The notes beneath the pieces are model-generated. The model saw nothing but the letters and a program-made list of their open reading frames with translations. It made no database searches and had not been told where the DNA came from. The position numbers and the translations under genes were made by a program. 16,910 nucleotides of DNA, taken from positions 1-16,910 of the forward strand of contig JAXCGZ010005190.1 of NCBI GenBank assembly GCA_037179515.1, in the 5' to 3' direction. Of the stretch, positions 1-10,283 are shown piece by piece (the first letter of the stretch is position 1; the number at the start of each line of letters is the position of its first letter). The DNA is from Halocaridina rubra (lineage: Eukaryota > Arthropoda > Malacostraca > Decapoda > Atyidae).

Positions 1-1867
<1,867 letters not shown>

Positions 1868-1970
1868 CCATTATCACTATTATCACAACCATTGCTACCA
1901 CCATCATGATTATTATTATCATCATTATTATTATTATTATCATTATTATTATTATCATTATTATTATTAC

Positions 1971-2043
<73 letters not shown>

Positions 2044-2048
2044 ATCAA
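1868..2048. repeat. (ATT)n / (ATC)n trinucleotide array
   Basis: Imperfect at the left, with ATC, ACC and ACT variants, and almost pure ATT from about 1970 to 2037. Point variants only at the edges suggest the pure core expanded more recently. Predicted poly-Tyr and poly-Ile frames here are translations of the repeat, not genes. Confidence 0.97.
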
Positions 2049-2099
2049 TACTACAGCTTTTGTATATAGATAGAGTTATGAATCAAAAGTAGTAATTAT

Positions 2100-2227
2100 T
2101 GATACATATAGACATGCACATACATATACATATACACATATACATACATATATACATATAAATACATATACACATACATATACATATACACATACATGCA
2201 CACATGTACACACATATACATGCATAT
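2100..2227. repeat. Degenerate (TATACA)n-type satellite
   Basis: Mixed ACATAT, ACACAT and ATGCAC hexamers over about 128 bp, with no fixed phase. It is a decayed simple repeat between the ATT array and the next dispersed-repeat-like segment. Confidence 0.85.
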
Positions 2228-2422
2228 GAGCTCTTGAGGGAGGGGGTTAGAATACTTCCTCCATGTTCCCCTGCGTGTCGTAAGAGTAGACTAAGTGGGG
2301 CGGAGCGAAGGGAATGAAAGAACCCTTCTCTGTACTTTCTCTTCCCAGAAAGTCAGAGCATTATTCCTTTACTCAGCCACTCACCTTATAAGGGGAAAAG
2401 TGGCTTATGTATATAAAAAGGC

Positions 2423-2426
<4 letters not shown>
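2228..2426. repeat. Possible dispersed repeat fragment
   Basis: About 200 bp of non-coding DNA containing CTGCGTGTCGTAAGAGTAGA followed by CTAAGTGGGGCGGAGCGAAG. From memory, this combination (a CTGCGTGTCGTA core, a GACTAA, then a G-rich block) resembles a repeat dispersed in some crustacean genomes. I could not check it. It ends at a (GA)n array, a common 3' arrangement for short retroelements. I see no clear box A or box B. Confidence 0.35.
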
Positions 2427-2500
<74 letters not shown>

Positions 2501-2547
2501 ATTCCCTCCACCCCTCTCTCTCTCTCTCTCTCTTTTTTTTTTTTTTT
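2427..2547. repeat. (GA)35, short gap, (CT)n and poly-T
   Basis: (GA)35 at 2427-2496 is followed, after a 16-base gap, by a CT run (about 2513-2533) and then a T run to 2547. The GA and CT tracts are reverse complements, so the strand can fold into a roughly 20-bp hairpin. Predicted Arg-Glu and Ser-Leu repeats from this stretch are artefacts. Confidence 0.95.
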
Positions 2548-2548
2548 C

Positions 2549-2800
2549 AAAGTTATAGAAATATCAGATAATATACAAGAAAGTAGACTAAGATGGTATG
2601 GTCATGTCGTTAGAAGGGATGAACAGTATGTTGGGAGGAGGGTGATGGAAATGGATATACAGGGTAGAAGGAGAGGGAGACCAAAGCGTAGGTGGATGGA
2701 TTGCATCAATGATGATCTGAGGTCTAAAGGTTTGTTGGGTGATGAGGTATGGGACAGAAATAAATGGAGAAAACTGACCAGAAACATCGACCCCACATAA
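2549..2800 (+). pseudogene. C-terminal end of a LINE ORF2
   Basis: An 83-residue frame ending in TAA at 2798-2800. It carries the conserved LINE C-terminal block: SRLRWYGHVVRRDEQYVGRR, GRRRGRPKRRWMD, and the end RNIDPT. The RWYGHV and GRPKRRW(M/K)D signature follows the RT domain in many invertebrate non-LTR elements. The 5' side is cut off by the CT/T tract, so EN and RT are missing, as expected for a 5'-truncated insertion. A short purine-rich tail (GAAAAGATGTAGACGGAGAA) follows the stop and probably represents the 3' UTR. The frame is open throughout. The clade is not resolved. Confidence 0.88.
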
Positions 2801-2839
2801 ATGTGGGAAAAGATGTAGACGGAGAAGAGGGTAAAAGAA

Positions 2840-3827
2840 TTACATTTTCAACGTTGGGTATACACTAAGTACAGGATATAAGTTCTCTGGGTTGCAAAAG
2901 TGCACACAAAGTTCAAAGTAGCTCAGGCCAAGAGGTCTGAAGTCCTTAAGCTTTGTGCACTCTGCAATGTAGTGTACTAAATTGTTGCCCCCTTCACACT
3001 CACATAAATGGCATTTTGAGTGTTCTGGGTGCTTTCTACCAGTTTTCTCGCAATTCACCTCCCATATATTTCTATAACCAAGTCTTATACGGGCAGCAAC
3101 TCTATCACAGTCACCTGTAAGCATTTTACCCATGCTGTATTTGTGTCTCAGCCTTCTGAAGTTTTCATAATGTTGGATCGAACAGCTGCTTACATGTTGT
3201 GTGAGTGTAGAAAGTTCTTGCTCTTCCATAATCTCATTATACAACATTGTTTTAAACTGAGTCAGTGTGGTTATAGATTCAGACACTGAACTCTCAGTTG
3301 CCATTTTTGCCAGCCTGTCAGCCTTTTCATTACCTACTATCCCAACATGGGAGGGTACCCATGAAAACTTAACTTGGAGTTTAAGTTTTGCGCAATCAAT
3401 AAGAGCCTCTTGAATTTCAGCCATGTGAGTTTTGTAGGAGCTTTTTAATGATCTCAGTGACAGAAGCGCACTCTGCGAGTCACAGAATATGATAGCATTT
3501 CTTCTAGCACTGAGAACATGTTCAATAGCAAGTTTTAGACCAACAATTTCACATTCGGTGATTGATGACCATTTTGGCATACTCAGTGCTTTGTCAAATA
3601 TTTGCTGCCCTTCAAAATTTTCATAAACTACAATGCTGCACCCAGACCCTCCTGCACTGCTTGTGTGAGACCCATCAGTGTAAATGCAGAGTGTTTCATT
3701 GTTAGTTGGGAAACTAGTTTCAATAAAGGCTTCAATTTCATCTAACCATTGATGTTATTTAATAATTGGAGCAACATTCGGACCAGATGATAATATTGGA
3801 AAGAGAATTTCTGGCCCAATCCTCTTG
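2840..3827 (-). pseudogene. LINE RNase H domain and CCHC knuckle (I-superfamily-like)
   Basis: On the minus strand, a 304-codon frame runs from 3754 to a TAA at 2840-2842. It encodes a ribonuclease H domain that would remove the RNA strand during element copying. All four acidic positions are present: D in YTDGS, E in SSITECEI, D in FCDSQSALL, and D in GNEKADRLAK, with the SWVPSHVGIVG loop. About 85 residues on comes a zinc-knuckle-like CHLC...VHYIAEC (C-x2-C...H-x4-C). LINEs with an RNase H after the RT belong to the I/R1/LOA/Tad group. One in-frame TAA at 3755-3757 separates this frame from an upstream continuation (RIGPEILFPILSSGPNVAP) that ends at the palindrome centre. The RT and EN are missing. 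The long open frame makes this the best-preserved element here. Confidence 0.92.
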
Positions 3828-3873
3828 CAAGAGGATTGGGCCAGAAATTCTCTTTCCAATATTATCATCTGGT
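3782..3873. repeat. Perfect 92-bp palindrome without spacer
   Basis: Two 46-bp arms, 3782-3827 and 3828-3873, are exact reverse complements, with the symmetry centre in TTG|CAA. No mismatch was found on base-by-base comparison, and pairing fails at the next base outward (3781 G against 3874 A). The left arm is in frame with the minus-strand RNase H LINE. The right arm is the same LINE piece inverted, so GPEILFPILSSG can be read on both strands. Beyond the right arm, from 3874, the sequence is unrelated to the LINE. It is either a real inverted duplication or a fold-back artefact of library or assembly. Confidence 0.97.
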
Positions 3874-3966
3874 AGTGGATGGCTGGAATCCGCTAGGCGA
3901 GAAATAATTAATGCAAACTGCAGTCATTGTTTTAAGGACAAATATGACAAGTATTATGGAGTATAA

Positions 3967-4766
<800 letters not shown>

Positions 4767-4835
4767 GCAAAAAAATGACCATAAATAAAACAAATTTTTT
4801 TGCTGAATATTGTGCTGTGATATAACAGTTTATTT

Positions 4836-5142
<307 letters not shown>

Positions 5143-5184
5143 CAATAAGCACATTACATATGTGAAAACATGAATCATTTTTTA

Positions 5185-5253
5185 CCCCGACAGGGACTTG
5201 AACCTAGGACTTATGATTACTAAGTCAAGGCGCTACCGCTACACCACAGAAGG
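5185..5253 (-). mobile_element. tRNA-derived SINE head, copy 1
   Basis: The minus strand reads CCTTCTGTGGTGTAGCGGTA at the head, with a box A-like TGGTGTAGCGG (5236-5246) and a box B GGTTCAAGTCC (5194-5204), the internal RNA polymerase III promoter spaced as in a tRNA. A short D-stem is possible, and GACTTA/TAAGTC pairs around a 7-base loop. That stem is shifted from the canonical anticodon arm, and the acceptor ends do not pair, so this is a SINE head and not a working tRNA. The SINE body runs left into the (AT)n array. Confidence 0.78.
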
Positions 5254-5455
5254 TTAAAAGGAATCCAACCTTGTAGCTTATATCTGCTATACTTAGGAAT
5301 GAACGCATTCTAACTGAATGCCACTATGTTCATATTACAGATTCCCCAACCTCACTCGTGGCTTCATTTTAGCATTTAATTCAATTCCCAATCTCATTCG
5401 GGCCATGAAATACAAATAAGCACATTACATATGTGAAAACATGAATCATCTTTTA

Positions 5456-5524
5456 CCCCGACCGGGACTCGAACCTAGGACTTATGATTACTAAGTCAAG
5501 GCGCTACCACTACACCACAGAAGG
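5456..5524 (-). mobile_element. tRNA-derived SINE head, copy 2
   Basis: This is the exact 271-bp counterpart of copy 1. Its box B reads GGTTCGAGTCC, closer to the tRNA consensus than copy 1, and box A reads TGGTGTAGTGG. T-stem pairing is better than in copy 1 (CCCGG on the 3' side). It probably represents the less mutated version and came by duplication of the whole unit, not by a separate insertion. Confidence 0.78.
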
Positions 5525-5711
5525 TTAAAAGGAATCCAACCTTGTAGCTTATATCTGCTATACTTAGGAATGAACGTATTCTAACTGAATGCCACTATGT
5601 TAATATTACAGATTCCCCAACCTCACTCGTGGCTTCATTTTAGCATTTAATTCAATTCTCAATCTCATTCGGGCCATGAAATACAAATAAGCACATTACA
5701 TATGTGAAAAC

Positions 5712-5816
5712 ATGAATCATTTTTTACCCCGACCTTCTGTGGTGTAGTGGTAGCGCCTTGACTTAGTAATCATAAGTCCTAGGTTTGAGTCCCGGTCGGG
5801 GTAAAAAATGATTCAT
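5712..5816. repeat. 23-bp perfect inverted repeat at the array end
   Basis: The left arm 5712-5734 (starting ATGAATCATTTTTTACCCCG) and the right arm 5794-5816 are exact reverse complements. They flank a 59-base loop that carries most of the SINE head. The left arm belongs to unit 3 of the tandem array. The right arm is the matching end of the inverted SINE. It is consistent with template switching during replication or with an independent insertion in the opposite orientation. Confidence 0.95.
5733..5801 (+). mobile_element. tRNA-derived SINE head, copy 3, inverted
   Basis: The same 69-base tRNA-like head as in copies 1 and 2, but on the plus strand. Box A TGGTGTAGTGG and box B GGTTTGAGTCC are in order. 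It sits inside the loop of the 23-bp inverted repeat 5712-5734 / 5794-5816 and marks where the tandem array folds back on itself. Confidence 0.78.
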
Positions 5817-5827
5817 TATGGCTGCTC

Positions 5828-6670
5828 AGTTTGTATACTGATGGAGTCATAAGAGAGGTGAATGAGCGAGTTTTGAGAATGGTAAATTGGATGATAACAA
5901 GTGGGAGCTGAATCAGTTGCTGTTAGCAGATGATACTGTGGTGGTGGCAGATTCAGAGGAGAAGCTGTGTCAGTTAGTGTCAGAATTTGGAATGGTGTGT
6001 GAGAGAAGGAAGTTGCGAGTGAATGTGGGAAAGAGTAAGGTTATTAGGTGTACAAGACATGAGGATGGTGTTGGATGAATGTTATGTTGAATGGAAAGAC
6101 ACTTGAGGAAGTTGATCAGCTTAAGTATTTAGGCTCGATTAAGCTTCAAATGGTGGAGTGGAAGCAGATGTGTGTCACAGAGTGAATGAAGGATATAAAG
6201 TGTTAGGTGCATTGAAAGGAGTGATGAAGAATAGAGGGTTGGAAATGAATGTTAAGAAAGTTTTGTATGACAAAGTGGCTGTGCCAACTGTGATGTATGG
6301 ATCAGAGTTATGGGGTATGAAAGTAAGTGAGAGACAGAAACTAAATATGTTTGAGATGAAATGCCTGAGGAGTATGATTGGTGTATCTCGGTTGGATAGG
6401 GTTAGGAATGAAGTGGTGAGAGCAAGAACGGGTGTGAGGAGAGAAATTTCAGGCAGAGTAGATATGAATGTTATAAGATGGTTTGGCCATGTGGAAAGGA
6501 TGGATGATGAAAGACTGCTGAAAAAGGTGATGAATGCGAGAGTTGATTGGAGAAATGCTATAGGGAGGCCTAGGTTTGGGTGGATGGATGGAGTAAGGAG
6601 AGCCCTGAATGATAGGAGGATGGATGTGAGGGAAGCAAGTGAGCGTGCTAGGAATAGGAATGAGTGGTGA
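5828..6670 (+). pseudogene. LINE ORF2: RT catalytic box to C-terminus
   Basis: It starts in the RT palm (LYTDGVIREVNERVLRM) and continues through the catalytic region LLLADDTVVVADSEEKLCQL, CERRKLRVNVGKSKV, NGKTLEEVDQLKYLGS, and VPTVMYGSELWGM. It ends with the C-terminal block NVIRWFGHVERMDDERLLKK and GRPRFGWMDGVRRAL, with a TGA at 6668-6670. At least three breaks are visible: a shift with loss of residues near 5880, a stop and shift near 6076, and a shift near 6145. From about 6158 to the stop the frame is open for 170 codons. EN and the N-terminal RT are missing. It is a different family from the 2549-2800 fragment, although both share the C-terminal block. Confidence 0.92.
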
Positions 6671-6955
6671 GCGATTGTGACGCAGCTCTGATGGACATCT
6701 GCTGTTACCACAGGGCTGCATCTTACAGAGGTAGCCCTGTGGTAGGGGCAGTAGGGGAGTTGGCAGTTGTGAAGCAACACAGCTTGTGGAAGAGCTGAGA
6801 GGATGGTCTGTGGCACTCAAGCAGTGCCATCTGAATGGTCGCTAGCTCCCTTGTCATTGCCCATAGAGCAAAGTAATCCCCTTATTGTTTTCTTTTTTTT
6901 TATGTCGGATACCACCCAATTAAAGGGGGAAACAGCCAAGGTAGATAGATAGAAT

Positions 6956-6957
<2 letters not shown>
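6671..6957 (+). mobile_element. Probable 3' UTR of the preceding LINE
   Basis: Non-coding DNA between the LINE stop and a GATAGATAGAATAGATA run that opens into (TA)n. It holds a strong hairpin (6707-6743). A tail made of short tandem repeats after the 3' UTR is usual for several LINE groups whose reverse transcription starts at the 3' end. The exact 3' boundary is inferred. Confidence 0.6.
6707..6743 (+). other. 11-bp perfect stem-loop in LINE 3' UTR
   Basis: ACCACAGGGCT (6707-6717) and AGCCCTGTGGT (6733-6743) pair perfectly around a 15-base loop. In some LINEs a 3' UTR hairpin is what the reverse transcriptase recognises. That role here is inference from position only. Confidence 0.7.

Positions 6958-7043
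<86 letters not shown>
6958..7043. repeat. (AT)43 microsatellite
   Basis: 86 bp of pure AT after a GATA-rich transition at the end of the LINE 3' UTR. It probably expanded from the element's tail. Confidence 0.98.
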
Positions 7044-7045
<2 letters not shown>

Positions 7046-7311
7046 TCGAGAAAGTATCTCTGGATGGTTTACATGTTGGTTTATCATCAGAGAGAAAATG
7101 TATTTTACTCAAAGCTCAAAAACTCCATGCTTCATATATCTATTACGAAGATCGTCTACAGGAAGTTTTTTTCCATTATGGTAGTAGTGTCTTCATCAGA
7201 GATGATATTTAACATGATAAACCTTCTTCTTTAGTAAAGGAGCTTTCCAAGGTCAACTTTTATCGTCGTTATGACACACACTTTGCTGGAAACAAATCAC
7301 CTGAAAAAAAG

Positions 7312-8229
7312 ATCATGGTGTAGAAGTAGAGATCAAGGTAAGGGGAAATACTGAACGTCCTGTGAAGTTCCAGAGTTGGAAGCACAAAGAACCAGCCTGG
7401 AAAATCATTGCACCCAGGGTACAAGAAATGAATAATTAGACTCTTTACATCAAAGTACAGGGTAATGACTTGTACATAATGGAAGCGAAATACCACCCAT
7501 CATGCAGAAACACATTCAACACCGAGTACCAGAGTCATGTGCATGGGAAGGAGAGGTCAGAGAAGACAGACAGCATTGACAGCCTTCAGGCCCAGAAGAT
7601 AGCAGCACATCAGAGACCCTATGAGAGCGTGAAGAATTATGTTCTTAGGCATGTGATTGAATGCAATGAGGTCGTCCAACTAACATTCCTCCATAACTTG
7701 TATATTGAAAAGCTTCATAAATGTGGTTTTCCCAATCCAGACTGCTGCAATGCGAAACTGATTAACCATGTCCAAGGAAGACATCTTGCAAGCAATTGCC
7801 TTCTCCAAGGTACTGCTCCGTGGTTGTGTGGAGCTATACCTCATCTACAGTTCAAGTATTACATTAGCTGAAGCAATATCATGTACCTACAAGCTTGGTA
7901 CAACAAACCAGCTCCAAGATGCAGCCCTCACACTCCGTTCTCTCATTATAAAAGCATTCTAAGAATCAAAGAAACTGTCTTGGTCCCCAACTGCACATGA
8001 GCTAAATGTTTTGAAGGTGGAAGAGCTACTCGCCGATGATCTTGTAAAATTTATGAGCATGGTGCTAACAGGAATACCCGAGGATGATTGAGAGAAGTGT
8101 GAAAAGACTCAGAGGCTGGTCTACTCAGTCACACAGGATGTATGTCGAGCTGCAACCAATGGCCAGTGGAAACTCCCAAAACACATCCTCCTCTGTGCCA
8201 CTCTTCAGCACCTCTATCGAAGCAAACAG
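7312..8229 (+). pseudogene. Exon block A (N-terminal region) of the decayed gene
   Basis: It reads DHGVEVEIKVRGNTE, then after a TAG (7437-7439) continues as NDLYIMEAKYHPSCRNTFN, a His/Cys-bearing segment typical of this family's N-terminus, and LTFLHNLYIEKLHKCGFPNP. The frame shifts near 7790, after which LIYSSSITLAEAISCTYKLG and DAALTLRSLIIKAF follow. TAA (7960-7962) and TGA (8089-8091) interrupt the rest, which ends in LPKHILLCATLQHLYRSKQ in phase 0 at the splice donor. The left edge is uncertain, because an in-frame stop lies just upstream and no convincing ATG was found. Confidence 0.72.
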
Positions 8230-8485
8230 GTAGGCAATCAGCTAACATTATTGTTTTCTTCTTGATTAGCTTTGTACAGGTGTTGGCATTACTCTCACTC
8301 CTAAATCCAATATGCATCAGAGTGGATATTTTCTTAGTCTGTTAATATTCTAGAACAGTACTTAACAATATGAGTATGCTAAAAATAATGTATTGAGTAA
8401 AATGATCATTGCAAAAGTGATTTTGTTTAGATAATAAAAATATTGTAATTTAAATTTATTATAACATAAATCACTCTCTTTGCAG
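8230..8485 (+). other. Intron 1, phase 0
   Basis: 256 bp, AT-rich, starting CAG|GTAGGC and ending TCTCTTTGCAG. Removing it joins ...LYRSKQ to LTTILARLGH..., which agrees with family order. The pyrimidine tract before the AG is short but clear. Confidence 0.8.
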
Positions 8486-9752
8486 CTCACAACCATCCTT
8501 GCCCGACTCGGTCACTCAGAAACCTACAACTTTAGTCTGGAGCTTGAAACAGCACTAACCAAGGCTCTCGATGAGACGTCCACCTACCTGACCCCTCAAA
8601 TCATCACTGGTGAGGGCAATGCTTTCTTCCATAACAAGTGGGATAACCATAACAAAATCACAATCAATGTCCATGGCTCAAACATTGTGAATAGTGCTGG
8701 AGAGATAATGATTCAAGAGTGAGAGAGGGGCATCAAAGCACCAAAGTGAGGACTCTTTCTTTTGTATGAAAGGTCATCCAAAATGAGAAGCCTCAAGATT
8801 ACACCTCCAGAGACATTGCCAGAACTAGCATTCAGAAGAATTGTCCCAAATTTCCCCAGAATGCTATGCTTACCCCACCTGCTGAAAACCAAAGGATATA
8901 AAATGCTACACTGTTGGAGTGATACATCTATCTTCTATGCAGACGTTTAAGCAGTGAGGGTAAGCAACAGGTGCCTGGATTTGGTGGCCTCATGTCAAGC
9001 ACGGGGATAATGCCTTCAAGAAAATCTACAATTGACTATTACACCCCAATCAACCAGCCTATTACAGAAAATGCAGTGGTATATGAGTTTTTCAGGAGGT
9101 CAGAGGCAGCAATACAGGAGGTTGGGCAGCCATATACCATCAACACCTTTGACTTGGGGGTGGTAATGAAGGCGTGTCCTATAGTATGGAAATACGGGGA
9201 GGAGTTCAATAAACACATCATCATCCCTGGCAAGTTCCTCACATTTATGAATTATACAGGCATGCTCACTGGTCACAAGTGTAGAGGTGCTGGCTACTCT
9301 GAAATTCTCACTGAGGCTGGCCTCGCAACCAGTGGGTGCCTGAAAAGCATCCTGAGTGGAAAATTAAATACCAGGGCACTCTTTAGTCTGAAGGTGGTCA
9401 CAGAGGAACTAGAACAGTTACTACTCAATGTGTTCCTAGATGAGGAGAATGTGGAGGTCCCACATGAGACTCTAGTCAATCGTATCCACTGTTGCACCTG
9501 TAAAAATCTTGCTGTTGTTCTTAAAGACACTTCAGTTTTCAAGGTGATTCATCAATATACTGAGTTCTAACAGAAGGTTCGTGAGGGCCATCTTGGGAAG
9601 ACAGGAATGCTCTGGCTCTCAGTTATGTATCGTGCAAGACTTGTCTTCATGATGGACCATGCTGCAAAAACCAATAACTTTGAGCTCTTTCATCACTGCA
9701 ACGATGCCAAGGCAGATCTCTTATTTGCATACGATGGTCACAACTATTCCAG
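8486..9752 (+). pseudogene. Exon block B (central region) of the decayed gene
   Basis: It opens with LTTILARLGHSETYNFSLEL and runs to GEIMIQE, then TGA at 8720 and again at 8747. The same frame continues as MRSLKITPPETLPELAFRR. A shift near 8858 moves to a second frame, with stops at 8899 and 8920, that leads into QQVPGFGGLMSSTG. From about 8971 a 199-codon frame stays open: RKSTIDYYTPINQPITENAV, NTFDLGVVMKACPIVWKYGE, GMLTGHKCRGAGYSEILTEA, SGCLKSILSGK. After a TAA at 9568 the same frame goes on through REGHLGKTGMLWLS and LLFAYDGHNYS to the donor, in phase 2. This is the best-conserved block. Confidence 0.8.
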
Positions 9753-9907
9753 GTAATCAATGTACATACTATTGATACTGCATTGCAAAGATTTAAGAGG
9801 AAATGACTGTATTATGAATTTTAAAGTAAAATTAGTAACAAAAATAGAGAATTATATAGAGGAATAAAGTGTAGTATGAATTTTGAAATACTGGTGAATC
9901 TCTACAG
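9753..9907 (+). other. Intron 2, phase 2
   Basis: 155 bp, starting AG|GTAATC and ending CTCTACAG|G. Splicing rebuilds an Arg codon and joins DGHNYS to RYLKWFEAF without a shift, which strongly supports the boundaries. Confidence 0.88.
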
Positions 9908-10080
9908 GTACCTGAAATGGTTTGAGGCATTCCTCACGACCATCGGCCTCTCTCAGCCTGGTGCTTGTGGTTACATCAAACATGGAGCTATTGCAGTGGC
10001 CAGATCTCTTATTCCGGGGGCTTTCTCTGCTGTGGACAAGATCATGGAGGAGATTTTCATGAAGTCTGCAAAGTCTTCAG
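9908..10080 (+). pseudogene. Exon block C of the decayed gene
   Basis: A short, fully open exon block encoding YLKWFEAFLTTIGLSQPGAC, then KHGAIAVARSLIPGAFSAVD and KIMEEIFMKSAKSSG. The GAI.VARS.IPG and VDK.MEE.FMK.AKS patterns are among the most recognisable of the family. It ends in phase 1 at the donor GTAATAAAAG. Confidence 0.82.
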
Positions 10081-10283
10081 GTAATAAAAGCTGTGCACAC
10101 AATCATAGCCTTTCTTTGATTAGAGGCAAATGAAATGTTGGCTGTGGCTATAGCATTCATATTTAGGATTTTGGTCACAGTACAGTACTCATTTGAGAAC
10201 TCCAAACAGCTTCCAAGTAACTGTTGTGATCAAAATTTCTGACAGGATATTAATTTCCTCTAATAAAGAGGTGGTCTACTTAG
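10081..10283 (+). other. Probable intron 3
   Basis: It begins CAG|GTAATA. The most likely acceptor is CTACTTAG at 10276-10283, just before sequence encoding MFRAYKKWCCTTSAHVQLY. With this acceptor the joined frame is off by one base, so either a one-base deletion has occurred or another acceptor was used. The boundaries are less certain than for introns 1 and 2. Confidence 0.55.

Larger units (their letters stand above)
5147..5816. repeat. 271-bp tandem array containing tRNA-like SINE heads
   Basis: Units start at 5147, 5418 and 5689 with AAGCACATTACATATGTG; both spacings are exactly 271. Units 1 and 2 are complete and differ at only about half a dozen positions that I could count, so the duplication is recent. 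Unit 3 breaks off after 46 bp (5734) and switches to an inverted copy of the tRNA-like part (to 5816). Each full unit holds a minus-strand tRNA-like head plus about 165 bp of non-coding AT-rich DNA that includes ACTCGTGGCTTCATTTTAGC. No coding frame. Confidence 0.96.

Noticed and set aside
2295..2558. Frame with Arg-Glu and Ser-Leu repeats, like an RE/RS splicing protein
   Set aside because: The repeats come from (GA)n and (CT)n; the rest is part of a non-coding repeat-like segment.
3766..3966. A 66-codon plus-strand frame
   Set aside because: Its middle is the mirror image of the minus-strand LINE peptide produced by the palindrome; the remainder has no recognisable content.
5185..5253. Functional tRNA gene (for example an Ile AAT reading of the loop)
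   Set aside because: Acceptor ends do not pair, the anticodon stem is displaced, and the sequence is part of a repeated SINE unit.
5147..5734. CRISPR-like array
   Set aside because: The whole 271-bp unit is repeated without variable spacers, and the context is eukaryotic.
5712..5816. Terminal inverted repeats of a small DNA transposon (MITE)
   Set aside because: The left arm is part of the tandem unit and the right arm is the reversed SINE end; no target-site duplication was seen around 5712 or 5816.
6175..6816. A 213-codon minus-strand frame (and a second one at 6449-6820)
   Set aside because: Shadow of the plus-strand LINE; its composition is that of a complementary-strand translation and it has no motifs.
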